Shown here: positions 1 to 12,337 of the stretch, piece after piece
Numbering within the stretch: position 1 is the stretch's first letter
How the letters are laid out: each line of letters opens with the position of its first letter
Assembly: GCA_946894095.1 (NCBI GenBank)
Contig: OX335657.1
Location: 9,548,001-9,612,000 of the forward strand
Direction: 5' to 3'
Length of the DNA: 64,000 nucleotides
Origin: Incurvaria masculella
Lineage: Eukaryota; Arthropoda; Insecta; Lepidoptera; Incurvariidae
The notes under the pieces: generated by a model
Told to the model about the DNA's origin: nothing
Databases searched by the model: none
What the model saw: only the letters and a program-made list of their open reading frames with translations
Position numbers and translations under genes: made by a program

Positions 1-599
1 TTTTTGCATATGGTCGCGTTGTGACGCTTTTGAACTTGAATTCGCCAATCACGACGCCCAATGACCATTAGGTCACCTGCGACCCGGCGCGGCGGCCGGC
101 GTGCATGAGAATTTAGTTCACGAATTGCGGGCGAGCGCATAAAAAAGTTCTGGCACCGTGTCGCCGGGGCGCACCCGACCTTGGTTCGCGCTTGCAACAG
201 CCGTGTCAAGGAAAAGCCGCTCGCGGGCGGATTTCCCTCCGACCCGCCATCCCCTCCCCACCCCGCCCCGCCGCCGCCGCCGCCCTGCTACATTTTCCAC
301 ATCGCCGCCCACCCACGCCCGCCGCGCCTGTGAACTTGCGTACGCCGCTACAAATACAATTCTGCGTTTGTTGAATACGAAATCTAAAAACGTAGCGTTC
401 CCAAAATTGTCTCCTGTGCCTAGTTCTGGAACAAGAACCGATCGTTCCTACACGAATCTTATTTATAGTTACTTTATTCACTTTCATCAATAAACGCCAA
501 AATCAAACAAACGGAGAAAAATCAAACACCTACGTTTTTTTTTCCCTTTTTTTTTTTATTTAATGCATACGACATTACTGTTATGGTTGTACGACGAGA
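1..599. other. Gene-free stretch, GC-rich then AT-rich
   Basis: I see no convincing gene here. Open frames around 158-493 exist on both strands because the DNA is C/G-rich (runs of CCG and GCC); they show no domain and no codon signature, so I treat them as chance. Confidence 0.5.
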
Positions 600-785
600 T
601 CTACATTGAAGAATGAACGATGGTCGAAGCGGCAATGAAGATTGTCCGTGTTTCCATCCAGTTCATTGTAGCCGAGCAATATAAGGAAGGTCCTGGCATG
701 GCACCTAGTTCCTATGTGGTGTGTTAGGCTAATATCTGACGGTCATTTTGGTATTAGCCATCCATGTCCAGTTACATAAAAAAAT
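600..785 (-). repeat. SINE-like interspersed repeat, body fragment
   Basis: Reverse-orientation body of a repeat also found at about 8763-9005, 9434-9800, 36975-37120, 37225-37605, 44070-44345, 52578-52950 and 61185-61563. Shared words are GGCTAATACC and its inverted partner GGTATTAGCC, then CTACATTGAACTGGATGG and GCCGCTTCGACCATC. This copy lacks the tRNA/5S-like head seen in the copies at 37.5 and 61.5 kb. Confidence 0.75.
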
Positions 786-3700
786 CTGATTTTGAAAACA
801 ATCAGAAATGGTTGTTGGTAAAATCTGCTACCTTTTGATCACGTATCCACTGCTCTAACCGCTGATTAATCAAGTTCAATCCGGGCTGAAATCTACTTTG
901 GTGACGACTATAGCAATTAGGTTGATATCTAAATCATTCAGTCAAAATGTCTTAGCACAGGATCAATATGCGAAACTAGCGCCATCTAGTAGCAGACAGG
1001 GGAAGCATTCTGTCGATTCGAATGTAATCGAGAAATTCGCTTGCTGACGTAATTGTCGCGATAGCACGTAGACGTTCAACGTAGATGTCGTTGGATGACC
1101 TCAAATCTACAACGCTTCTTTTAGATCCGACCATATCCTAGCTATGCTATGCAGGCGATGTTAGTCACGTGTGGATGACGCACGTTACAGTCGATCGTTG
1201 ATGGTAGTTTCAACGAACGGAGAGTTACGTAACATTGTGGGAACACACGTCGGAAGTCTTCACGGAAGCGATGCATTTTCGCACGAACGCGTCGCGTCTA
1301 AACTACGGCCTCCAACTTGCAGAGTTTTCGCCGAACCCGACCAAGTTGGGCCGTGAATCGCAATCAGGGCGAGTTCGCCTTTGTTTTTGCCAGCGCTCCG
1401 TGAGATTTAGGGCGAGTCTATTAAGATAGAGCGTTGCGCAGCGTCGAGCTAGCCGCAGGACTTACAAATAAGGCGTCGTCCCGATTGAACGCGATCATCG
1501 CAAGTTCGCGTAAACTTCGCTCTCGCGAACTGGCCAATCAATCGCACTGGTGTCGAAAAGCTGTCCTAATCAAGCGCGACGAAAATGTTCGATATCAATT
1601 CGCGCGAGCTTAGTTCACGAGAACATACGATCAAATATGTTATATTTCGAACGGGTGTCCTAATTTACATCGGCGCGATAATCGCGTTGCGTCGTCAGTG
1701 AGCGGAGATTCATCAGCCAGCAAAATATAAGATGATCCAGCATATTCCCGAAATTAAAAACTGGACTCGTCCAGTCCAGTTTTTAATTTAAAGCCAATGC
1801 AATTCAAAATGCTCGCGTTTGCACCCGTGACCGTGCGAACGACTATATAATAGGACACCTAATTTTGTTATAGCGCGGTGATCGCGTCGAGACATTTGCG
1901 CTATGATCGCGTATTCGCGTTCAATTAGGACGACGCCTAAGATGACGAATATTAAAAGTGCGACAGGCCATTTCCATGCCGTTTGCGCGAGTCGACAGTC
2001 GACAGAGCCGGGTGGCAATTAGCGACATGCGCCAAGTACTCGCGTTAGCCTTGACTGCAATGCGCGCGCGCCGCATTTGCGTGTCAAGGGAGCTGCTGCG
2101 CTCGCCGCTTTCACGTCGCCGCCATCACTCTCCACGCTTCACCCTCATCCTTGATCCTTGACCCACAGCTCCAGAGTTCGGAGCGGGAAGGGGCTAGCAT
2201 ATTACGCAAATGAGGGAAATGTGGTGCTAATGTGGGAGAGGTACAAATTCGTCTCCGACAACTATACTCAATTGCAACCTATTTCGAGATTAGCAAAATT
2301 CGTTTTGTAACAATTCAGTGTTGCTCTCTATCCCAATTTTGACGGCTTATTTCGGGACAATTTGTTATGCATAAATGGATGCATTGTAGATACGCGCTCG
2401 ATCCCATTGTAGCTGCTTAGCTAAAATGAATTTAAGCATGTTGTGTTTGCCTATTATTGGGCTGATTCACCGAAACCGAAACCGAAATTGTAACATATGT
2501 TATTACAAGTGTATTGTGTAAAGTCTGTTGTCAATCCTGAAATATAAAATAGAAATTCCTTAAAATATCCTTTCTGATATGAATCTACGATTAAATTAGC
2601 AGGTTTCATCATTAAGGCACAAATAACGCGAGACAATCTCTAAAGTAACACACTGGGGCTACAAACTTTCGCCCCCTGTATTTTTGTCAACGTCGACGGT
2701 TGGCCGCAATGCGGTGACGCAAGAGCCGTGTCCGGTGCGGCGACAGCGCGCATCCTTTGTCTCTTGTGGAAAAGAAACGCAAAGTTTTGGGGTCACCTCC
2801 GTCGGCGCGGGCGCAGCGGGCGCGGGCGCGGGCGCCAGATGTGCGCGAGCGGCGCGCAGGCGGCGCAGGCTGTTGCACAAGAGCCGACCTTCTGCCTTCT
2901 GCCGCGCCGCTTTCTCCCGTGTCGTCCCAAGGAAAACGAACACATGCGCGTGCGCCGTAACGAACGACGCACGACCGCTCCCAGCTTGAACTCCTCACGC
3001 AATCATGGCGACACCAATGGGTCATACTACACAATGCTTATAAGAACTTGAATCCTAAAAACAAAACAAAAATCTACATATGTATCAAGGTAGCGATAAC
3101 ATTTACTCATGAATATCGGTTAAATACCGTCAACAATTAGCCATATTTAATTCGAATTAGGCAGGACAAAATGGAACCAAATATGGCTGACTTAATTTGA
3201 TTGTCAGTCCAAAATGGGGCGCGATACGTAATTAATGTTCTTGCTGAGACACCTTTATTTGTAAACTCGTTGGCAGTTATTCGGTTGAAGTAACCGCTGG
3301 GTAAAAAAATAAAGGAGTGAAATCGATCAATTCTGCACTATTTAGAAGAGTGACAGGACATCTGCGCTCTATCTTGTGCAATGATTTCAATATATAAAAG
3401 TCAATGATCTTGTGACATTTTTGACATCCACTTCTGATTGGTGCAGAATTGATAGAATTCCCTCAGTTATTTTATCACATTCTACGCCGGTTCAGTCCCT
3501 GATTCGAATCTAGATTGAATTTTCCGAAACTTCGCCACTTGTGAATATGTATTCACAACTGCAACTGTTAAGGCTGCGTATGAAGCTAGACAAATTCCCG
3601 ATTTCCCCCCCACCGCTCCGCTAGACGCCGAAGCGGCAGTGGCGCCGTGAATCTTAGGACAAAACTGAAATGAGATATTGTTAGAGCGACACCTATACGC

Positions 3701-3870
3701 CGTCGCGGGAACTTCGTGAAAGTTGTATCGATCCCGCGGCAAGTCGTCAATGATCATGCAACCAATTACAAGGCTCGAGATCACCCGCCATATTATTCAC
3801 ATTGCTGCTAGAAAACAGCCACCATTTCGTGAGATCTCTACTTCATGAAAGGATTTACTATTTTCACATC
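786..3870. other. Gene-free stretch
   Basis: No supported gene. A 16-bp hairpin lies at 1751-1789. GC-rich sequence at about 2680-3000 is open in several frames on both strands, which is what base composition alone produces. A segment at about 870-960 resembles one at about 45850-45940 (shared words TCCGGGCTGA and CTTTGGTGACGAC), so it is probably an old repeat. Confidence 0.5.
1751..1789. repeat. Perfect hairpin, 16-bp arms
   Basis: Arms 1751-1766 and 1774-1789 are exact reverse complements around a 7-nt loop (TCGTCCA). No gene or terminator context is visible; it is probably a foldback remnant. Confidence 0.8.
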
Positions 3871-3879
3871 GATCGTCAG

Positions 3880-3990
3880 TAGCTCGTTGGTGTAGCGCGT
3901 GAGACGTCTTATCTACAGTTATTGTTCGATGGGGGTGTCGGTTCGAATCCTGTAGATTACAAAACTTTTTTTTTTGTTTTTTTTCTTTTT
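3880..3990 (+). repeat. tRNA-like SINE head with poly-T tail
   Basis: TAGCTCGTTGG at about 3891 is close to a polymerase III A box, and GGTTCGAATCC at about 3941 is a perfect B box. T-rich runs after 3964 could act as pol III terminators. A complete tRNA cloverleaf does not fold by eye, so I call a tRNA-derived SINE head or tRNA relic rather than a working tRNA gene. Confidence 0.6.
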
Positions 3991-4295
3991 ATTGTTAATG
4001 GTGTATAGTATATAATTATAGCGTAGGTTATACTTAATTGATTTACACATATAAAAAAATATTACATAATAATAGGTTTTGGTAAAAGTTTTTACCTGAG
4101 AAACAATTTTAAAAAGTATAAACGTAAAATAAAACAAAACAATAAAAAGTAAAATAACACTTTTAAAAAGGATAAACGTGAGACGATGGAGAAATAATTT
4201 CCATACAACGAGCGCGCAAAAAATTACGCCACGCGACTTACAACATTATATCGCCGTTCATAGCGCCCCGTAGCGCAGTGATGAAAACGGAGAAA

Positions 4296-6165
4296 AATCT
4301 ATCGCATGATGGGTCTAAGACCAGTGTTTCCCAAGATATAACGAAAACTAATTTTGACATGACAGACAGGTAGATCAGGTCAGGGCGTTTATTTTGAGTG
4401 GTCGCATGATGGGTCTACTACCAGTATTTCCCATGATATAACGAAAAAAAAATTTGACATGACAGGAAGTTAGATCAGATCGGGGCGTTTATATTGAGTG
4501 GTCGCTTGATGGGTCTACGATCAGTGTTTCCCATGATATAACGAAAACCAATTTTGACATGCCAGACAGGTAGATCAGGTCGGGGCGTTTATTTTGAGTG
4601 GTCGCATGATGGGTCTGCGACCAGTGTTTCCCATGATATAACGAAAACTAATTTAGACATGACAGACAGGTAGATCAGGTCGGGACGTTTACTTTGAGTG
4701 GTCGCATCATGGGTCTACGACCAGTGTTTCCCAAGATATAACGAAAACTAATTTTGACATGACAGGAAGTTCGATCAGGTCGGGGCGTTTATTTTGAGTG
4801 GTCACATGATGGGTCTGCGACCAGTGTTTCCCATGATATAACGAAACTAATTTTGACATGACAGACAGGTAGATCAGGTCGGGGCGTTTATTTTGAGTGG
4901 TCGCATGATGGGTCTACTACCAGTATTTCCCATTATATAACGAAAAAAAATTTTGACATGACAGGAAGTTAGATCAGATCGGGGCGTTTATATTGAGTGG
5001 TCGCTTGATGGGTCTACGATCAGTGTTTCCCATGATATAACGAAAACCAATTTTGACATGCCAGACAGGTAGATCAGGTCGGGGCGTTTATTTTGAGTGG
5101 TCGCATGATGGGTCTAAGACCAGTGTTTCCCATGATATAACAAAAAACAATTTTGACATGACAGACAGGAAGATTAGGTCGGGGCGTTTATTTTGAGTGG
5201 TCGCATGATGGGTCTACGACCAGTGTTTCCCATGATATTACGAAAACAAATTTTGGCATGACAGACGGGTAGATCAGGTCGGGACGTTTACTTTGAGTGG
5301 TCGCATCATGGGTCTACGACCAGTGTTTCCCAAGATATAACGAAAACTAATTTTGACATGACAGACAGGTAGATCAGGTCGGGGCGTTTATTTTGAGTGG
5401 TCGCATGATGGGTCTACTACCAGTATTTCCCATGATATAACGAAAAACAATTTTGACATGACAGGAAGTTAGATCAGGTCGGGGCGTTTATTTTGAGTGG
5501 TCAAATGATGGGTCTGCGACCAGTGTTTCCCATGATATAACGAAAACTAATTTAGACATGACAGACAGGTAGATCAGGTCGGGACGTTTACTTTGAGTGG
5601 TCGCATCATGGGTCTACGACCAGTGTTTCCCAAGATATAACGAAAACTAATTTTGACATGACAGGAAGTTCGATCAGGTCGGGGCGTTTATTTTGAGTGG
5701 TCGCATGATGGGTATGCGACCAGTGTTTCCCATGATATAACGAAACTAATTTTGACATGACAGACAGGTAGATCAGGTCGGGGCGTTTATTTTGAGTGGT
5801 CGCATGATGGGTCTAAGACCAGTATTTCCCATTATATAACGAAAAAAAATTTTGACATGACAGGAAGTTAGATCAGATCGGGGCGTTTATATTGAGTGGT
5901 CGCTTGATGGGTCTACGATCAGTGTTTCCCATGATATAACGAAAACCAATTTTGACATGACAGACAGGTAGATCAGGTCGGGGCGTTTATTTTGAGTGGT
6001 CGCATGATGGGTCTAAGACCAGTGTTTCCCATGATATAACAAAAAACAATTTTGACATGACAGACAGGTAGATCAGGTCGGAGCGTTTATTTTGAGTGGT
6101 CACATGATGGGTCTACGACAAATGTTTCCCCAGATATAGCGAAAACATATTTGGTCATGACATGA
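4296..6165. repeat. 100-bp satellite array, about 19 copies
   Basis: The marker ATGGGTCT recurs every 100 bp (99 in monomers with a one-base deletion) from about 4308 to 6105. Each monomer also has AGTGTTTCCCATGATATAAC and GTTTATTTTGAGTGGTCG. Variants alternate: a GGAAGTTAGATCAGATCGG variant occurs at about 4465, 4964 and 5863, suggesting higher-order blocks. It does not encode a protein. Confidence 0.95.
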
Positions 6166-6229
6166 CATGTACAACACATGAAATTGAACTGAACCGTTCC
6201 TCCGAGATTAATATTGGAGTTTCTTTTCG

Positions 6230-6443
6230 TCATAGAATTTATTTTATTTTATTTTATTATATTTTTAATTTTTATTATTATTTTATTTTAGCTATTTGTT
6301 GTTATAACGGTAAAATAAATACACACTCCGTGAACATTTCAGCTGCCTACCTAAGGCCCTGTGACAGACGAACGGACGGACGGACAGCGGAGGCTTAGTA
6401 ATAGGGTTTCGTTTTCACCCTTTGGGTACGGTACCCTAAAAAC
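6230..6443 (-). mobile_element. Helitron-like non-autonomous element, partial
   Basis: Reverse-oriented fragment of the family with GGGTTCCGTACCC at one end, a GTCC/CCGT microsatellite (here GGACGGACGGAC at 6373) and a GTGCGAGTCCGACTCGCAC hairpin at the other. The hairpin end is missing. It abuts the right end of the 100-bp satellite. Confidence 0.7.
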
Positions 6444-7940
6444 GAACCAACAAAACAAAACATGTTATTTATGTCATTTATTCTTTTCACGGAGTTTTCC
6501 TTCTGTTCATGTTATTAATTATTCTGTGCCGCCGACAAAAACTACAAAAATCCGCCCGCCGAGCTATCTGCCAAGGTCATGTGACTTGTCCTGTTGCGAC
6601 CCGTCCGCAATGGACGTACTGCAGACGCACGTTCCACGGGGAGGCGGATATTTGCGGCCGCCCCAATACTCGTAGTGCCCGCTAGGCTTGAGAAGGAGAA
6701 TTTAGCATAATTGCGTAACGACAGTCGTGGCACAATGGTTTTAGTGTCGTATTTTTGCTGCGAAGTTGAGAACCACACATATCGAAGTTCGGTTCCTGGA
6801 AACATCACTTTTTTTATATTATAACAAATATTTTATTTATTTATGATATTTTTATTTATTTATATCTTGCTAACCGAACGTTACTAACCAGTGTCAATTA
6901 TTTCGGCTTTAGACCTCAATAACATTTGATTGAAAATTATACAGCGCCATCTATGAAGTTCAGCTGATGCTCGTAGGAATTTGGTTCGGAACTTTGTTAC
7001 TGTCGCGATCCCGAAAGCGATCTCCGCGTGCGGAGAGTCGTGCGGAGAGGCGTGCGCCCGCTTCGAAACATCGCAGCGGACTGAGGCTACCGAAATGGCG
7101 ATAGATAGTCGCCAAGAGAACGAAAGGGAAAGGGATACTTTACGGTGCTCAGAAATTTTGTCGTAAGTCCAAAATTCATTTATTTGATGATTTGAATGAA
7201 AAATTGTGTCCAAATGCAACGATAATCATTCAAAAATTTGAAAATCATGCTGCAAATATAATGTGAGATTACTAGCACTGTAATTAATACCAATTCTGAG
7301 AAATAAAGCATAATGTGAAAAAATCGACCTATTTTCGCGATTTTTTTCTATCGGGCCAATGTTATGCTATTGGAACAATAATCATTCAGATTAAGCGGAT
7401 ATAAGTGAAGTTTCATATAACGCAATTTTAGCATGATTAGTTCAATATTCTCTGAGAAATTAAGACAAAGCTAAGTGCGATTTAGCGTCATATGGAGCCT
7501 TAATGTTTAGAAAATATCGATATCGCGCGATAAAGTTTAATCCGTAACGATTCTCTTTCCGCGCTTCAAATCAAGCGTTTAGCAGTTAGCGACCCGAGTG
7601 CTTGTCGTTCTAGTTTGCCGAAGCTCACTTACATTCGTATGCAAGTGATACTTTTATCAAAAACCTGCCCCCTATTTTAGGATCGAGTCAGTATCTGACA
7701 TAGAACATTTTTTGCCAAGAAACTATGCATTTATTTGTATGGTATCAAAGGAATTACCCAAAAATAAACGTATTTCAGGTACTGAATCAACACAAAAGTT
7801 ACGCTCAGGTTTTTTGGTAAAACCGTATTTACCTAAATTTGCATAATAATTTCCGACTGCTCATTGCATGTTCATTTCCTAAAATGTTGTCGTTGTCTTA
7901 CATTATATTCTAGTGTACGGTTAACTTTCGACTGTCGACT
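6444..7940. other. Gene-free stretch
   Basis: No gene supported. The short opposing frames at 6884-7219 and 6981-7166 overlap on both strands and show no family features. Confidence 0.5.
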
Positions 7941-8237
7941 TTTTAGGGTTCCGTACCCAAAGGGTGAAAACGGAACCCTATTACTAAGCCTCCGCTGTCC
8001 GTCCGTCCGTCCGTCCGTCCGTCACAGGGCTGTATCTCAGTAACCGTAACAGGTAGACAGCTGAAATTTTCACAGAGTGTTTATTTATTTTGCCGCTATA
8101 ACAACAAATAGGTAAGATTAAAAAATAATTAAAATTAAAGGGGGCTCCCATACAAAAAACATGATTTTTTTGTTTTATTTTTTACGATGGTACGGAACCC
8201 TTCGTGTGCGAGTCCGACTCGCACTTGGCCGGTTTTA
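7941..8237 (+). mobile_element. Helitron-like non-autonomous element, near complete
   Basis: Begins TTTTTAGGGTTCCGTACCC and carries (CCGT)n at about 8000-8023. It has the conserved GCTGAAATTTTCACAGAGTG and TGCCGCTATAACAACAAATA blocks and ends GTGTGCGAGTCCGACTCGCAC then TTGGCCGGTTTT. A microsatellite core plus a 3' terminal hairpin fits Helentron-type (HINE/DINE-like) elements. That class assignment is inference; family membership is seen in five copies here. Confidence 0.8.
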
Positions 8238-8762
8238 TGGCGAAATGCCGAGACCACGTTTACGGGAGCTGGGTTGGTTCTGCAGCTGAATTATTCGTGT
8301 TGTTTTTCATACATCGATGGGCGTAATCTGTATATTTGAGCTTAATTTCTGTATGTAATCGTATTATTAAGAAAGGTAAAAGGAATGGACGCGAGATGTC
8401 CATAGTTCACTGTCAGTACATAGTTCTAAAATAATCTCCACTGATATATAAGGCGCCCGAACCACGGAGATGGTCGATTTTCGTGCCCCAACCACTGGAG
8501 AGGGCGCAGTCAGTCTTTCTTTGGATGCGAAACAAGCGATACAGTTCAAACGACACCAGTGAAATAGAGACCGTTTCTCGGAGGGGATACAAGTGATCTA
8601 GCTCTTGGGAATGGAACAGTTCAGCGAAGTAGAATTTGGAGTTTAGCACCGAAAGCGACGCATTAATAAAATTGTGTGTTTGTGCGTGTGTTAGTAGCTC
8701 TTTGAATAAAAGGATTATATGTGAACGGTTTTCTTTTACTTTAACCTGTTAGTAAAGGCTTT

Positions 8763-9005
8763 TATGTAACTGGACATAGATGGCTAATACCAAACTGACC
8801 GTCAGATATTACCCTAACACACCACATGGGAACTAGGTGCCATACCAGGGCCTTCCTTATATTGCTCGTCTACATTGAATTAGGTGGAAAACACGTAAAA
8901 TGTTTATTGCCGCTTCGACCATCGGTCATTCAATGCGATGGTACCAACCCGGGCAGGATTAACCATACCACCTAGTGAGTAAGGAAGGGGACTAATGGCG
9001 TCTGC
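8763..9005 (+). repeat. SINE-like interspersed repeat, body
   Basis: Same family as 61185-61563. Shows GGCTAATACC, CACCACATGGGAACTAGG, CCTTCCTTATATTGCTCG and the AATGCGATGGTACCAACCCG block. The head is missing at the right end. Confidence 0.75.
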
Positions 9006-9433
9006 CTCTTTAGGCAAAAAATCGAAGACGCGGTTGCGAAGCGTGTCTCTTGTCCATTCGTTGTTAACGTTCTCGCGTGTAATGATACTATTTGCGTAGC
9101 GACATAACCCGAGCACGAGATTGCCCGCTCGCCGGCTGTTAACCTACCTCCGCGCACCGGTTCATTGTTCTCGCCCGGTGACATCGGGCCATTCGTTCAC
9201 CTCGCCCGGAGACGTCAATTGTCCGAGATGTCGGTCTCTTCCGCTCGTTGCCAACCCAATTATGCTTCCTCGTTGCAAATTAATCGTTAATTATCACGGC
9301 ATTACCGGGAGTTGCAGGCGGCGAGCATTGAAGGACGGGGGTAGCAACCTTGTAACCACTTTTACCTACAAAAATGGTAACGCCGGCGAGTAAGTTCACT
9401 TATGAATTCCCTGGCTACTGTTTTTCTAGAGTT
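9006..9433. other. Gene-free stretch
   Basis: GC-richer sequence with an open frame of 90 codons (9121-9393) that has no recognisable domain, signal peptide or splice context. Not called as a gene. Confidence 0.4.
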
Positions 9434-9800
9434 TTTTTATGCGACCTGACATGGGTGGCTAGTACCACACAACTACCGTTATGATATTAGCCCAATACAC
9501 CACATTCCACAATTAGGTGCAATGCCAGGACCTTCCCTTATGAGCACGGCTACATTGAACTAGAAGGACAACACGGACAATTTTTCATTTCCGCTTCGAC
9601 CATCTTTTCATCCAATGCGATGGTACCAAACCGGGCGGGCTTAAACCCTACCACCGAGTAGGGGAAGAGGATCTACAGTTTTACATGGATTCCGAACCAT
9701 GGAGCAGCTCGCATTCGTGACGAAATGCACTTATCGAACTCTGAAAGAAAAAGATAATGGTGTATGTCGGAATTGAACCCAGGCCTCTAGTTCCAACGAC
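9434..9800 (+). repeat. SINE-like interspersed repeat with tRNA-like end
   Basis: Family body followed by GGATTCCGAACCATGGAGCA and GAATTGAACCCAGGCCTC. Read on the minus strand, the latter gives a B-box-like GGGTTCAATTC, so the tRNA-derived head is at the right end and the element points left. Confidence 0.7.
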
Positions 9801-10331
9801 ACATACAGCAGGTTGCCAAATTATTAGGGACACCAAGAGTAGTTTGTGTTTTAACTTAATAAAATGGTTTTGATGGCTCTTAATAAAAAAAATCAGTATA
9901 TTGCCACATTGTCAGCATTTTAATGAAATCTGGCGATCAAGTGCGCTCTAAAGATGTATTTCAATTAAATTACTACAGCGTTTTAAATGGATTAATTAGT
10001 CGAATTGAGTATCTTTAAAATTACAAAGTTTAACGTTTATATAAATAGTATTCATAATAGTTTGGCCACATTGATCTCAACATGGTGTTTTTTCGTTATG
10101 TTCAGGTCTTGTGACACGCCTGTAAGGAAATCGAGCAAAGTTATTTTTTTTTTAATAATTTGGCAACCTACTGTAAGACCACGTAGGAACTTCACAGGAC
10201 GCTATTTATTCCAACAAACATTCACAAGTCGTATTCAGAGATATCCTGTCAGTTATGTATCAGTTAGTCCGCCCACTCTGTTTTGCGCCCCAAATTCGAA
10301 AGCGAACGAATTACAGTTAAGACTTTTTCCA
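9801..10331. other. Gene-free stretch
   Basis: AT-rich DNA. The 113-codon open frame at 10005-10346 has no family features and runs into a foldback element. A degraded TCGTATTCAGAG word at about 10232 resembles the short TIR-MITE seen at 57.6 and 60.2 kb. Confidence 0.4.
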
Positions 10332-10678
10332 CTAAGGCTGAGATAAATAGTCGTAACCGAAACTAAGGCTGAGATAAATAGTCGTAACAAAAACTAAGGC
10401 TAACGAAAAGTAGTACTTTGTGACGTCACTTTGACACATTTCGTATAGACGAAATCTCAAAGTAAAGCAAATTGACGTCACAAAGTACTTCTTTTCGTTA
10501 GTCTTAGTTTCTGTTGCGACTATTTATCTCAGCCTTAGACTAATGAAAAGTAGTACTTTGTGACGTCACTTTGCATTACTTTGAGATTTCGTCCATACAA
10601 ATTGTGTCAAAGTGACGTCACAAAGTACTACTTTCCGTTAGTTTTAGTTTTTGTTACGACTATTTATCTCAGCCTAAG
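10332..10678. mobile_element. Foldback element: two nested palindromes
   Basis: Ends are CTAAGGCTGAGATAAATAGT and its reverse complement. Inside, TAGTACTTTGTGACGTCA and TGACGTCACAAAGTACT alternate in inverted order, so the element is a palindrome (10332-10540) joined to a second one (10540-10678). This is a MITE-like foldback structure with no coding. Confidence 0.85.
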
Positions 10679-11311
10679 TCGTGGCTACGATACTGCCGCC
10701 ATAAAAATGAGTTTAGATCGCTACTCCTACCCTTCCATGCTCGCTGTTTGCAGGTGTGGCGAGCTGGCATAAACCTAGGGCACCGAGAACGATTGATGCG
10801 AGACTTATTTCCGTACGTGTTTGCATGTTTGCATGTTTGCGCGCCGGACGGAGCCTTCGCGTTAATCGAATAAACATGGGAGGGTATCGTTGTCGTCGTC
10901 GAAGGTCATATCGAGTTGATCGAGCTGATATACTGATATACTCGATTGTTTAGTTGATCAGTTAACGTCGTTGGGGACGCAGGTCGAGTTACAGTAAGAT
11001 AATGCGAAGGACGGGTAAAGCGATCAAAGCTCATTCGTATCGCTGCAACGCAGACACGAATTTGTGGAAACAGTAAAACTTTATTTAGTTCTTACGAATT
11101 CTAAACGCGCAACATCGAATTTTCGTTGCACTAAATAAGCGTCCTATGATGTTTTTACGCGTTCTTAGGTGGCGTTGGAACTTCAGTGAATTCGTAAGCG
11201 GATTGCCGCCATTGTATGTCAGTGTGGCTACGCCCCGCCGCGCGCCCCATGGAAACGAGTTTCGGTTGATTACTCCGTTGAATGGGGCATTTGAGACGTG
11301 CATGAATTCGC
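10679..11311. other. Gene-free stretch
   Basis: No gene supported; only short open frames without features. Confidence 0.4.
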
Positions 11312-12050
11312 CCGTCCATGAAATCTTCAGAATGTGTACAAATACAGGTTATAAAAATGAATGACTCAGAATCTAACATTTTTTTTTCCCGGAACTTAGG
11401 TATTTTGGCCAAAAACACAAAATATGCGGTATCATTTGCTGCAAAAATGGCCCGCCAAATTTCTTTTCAATGTCTAATAAAATGGGTTAATAGGTATATA
11501 TGTGTTCAGGAATCCAACAATTTTTTTACACAAAAGCTAGTTTTTTTTTTAAAAATACACAGTTTTCGCTCTCATAAAATCGGCAAAATTGGCCAGCCCA
11601 ATCTGTCGTCACACATTGTTTTTTAATTCTAATCAGATCGATAATTTCAAAGAATCCAACAAAATTGTTACTGGCAACACATATATTTTGCAAATGCCCA
11701 AATAAAGTGAACAGCATAATTGGCCCGCGCACTTTTTGAAATATAATGACAATAAAAGATATAATCGAAGATACTTTTAACAGAATCCAACAAAAAAGTT
11801 ACACGACCGTCAGTTTTGCAGCGTTTAACGCAACTTTGAATTTCGCGCTGAAACGGCAAGATGAGCGCGGGTGGTAGGCTGAGGCAGGCCGAAGCGGGAC
11901 GGCAGCGGCGCCGCGGCGGCTGAGGCACGTGTTTCAATATGTGTGATTGCGTAAGTGTGCGTGTGCGCCGACCTTTGCTAGAGGCAACGAAACGCTCGAG
12001 GCGCGGGGCTTTGGAGTGTGGTGGCAAAGATAATACTAATAATTACTTTG
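11312..12050 (+). repeat. Left arm of inverted repeat flanking the satellite
   Basis: Shares long blocks, in opposite orientation, with 21631-22310. Landmarks are AAATCTTCAGAATGTGTACA, GAATCCAACAA (several times), TTGTTACTGGCAACACATAT and a GC-rich segment at 11850-11990. The near-palindrome CAAAGATAATACTAATAATT occurs at 12026 and at 21634 at the array-facing end of each arm. Likely two copies of an unidentified transposable element. Confidence 0.75.
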
Positions 12051-12208
12051 GTGGTGCATAATCGAATGTACCTAAAGCGAGCGCGTAGTTGGGAGCTGGC
12101 GAGCATTTCGGATGATTTTGGTAAATAAATTGGTCATGTACGTGCATAACTCGTGTATGTTTTCTATGGCAAGTGACACATCTTTATAACCGGCTCGACT
12201 CGTAGATT

Positions 12209-12337
12209 CTAGCAGTTGTATTCAGAGTGAACTGTAATCATTTTATACGGATTATCACTGGACTAAACATGCAAAATAATACATAGGACGGACATAATCC
12301 GGGTCGTCAAGTTAGACCGCCCACTCTGAATACTACT
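12209..12337 (+). mobile_element. Short TIR-MITE copy, diverged
   Basis: Left TTGTATTCAGAGTGAACTG and right CGCCCACTCTGAATACTAC match the termini of the cleaner copies at 57623-57743 and 60165-60288. The interior has been altered. Confidence 0.6.

Noticed and set aside
158..493. 111-codon open frame near the window start
   Set aside because: Overlaps open frames on the other strand and in another frame in C/G-rich DNA; no domain, no splice context.
2684..3051. Several overlapping ORFs of 67-115 codons on both strands
   Set aside because: GC-rich low-complexity DNA opens all frames; no family features.
3880..3990. Functional tRNA gene
   Set aside because: Good B box but the acceptor and anticodon stems do not form; better as a SINE head or relic.
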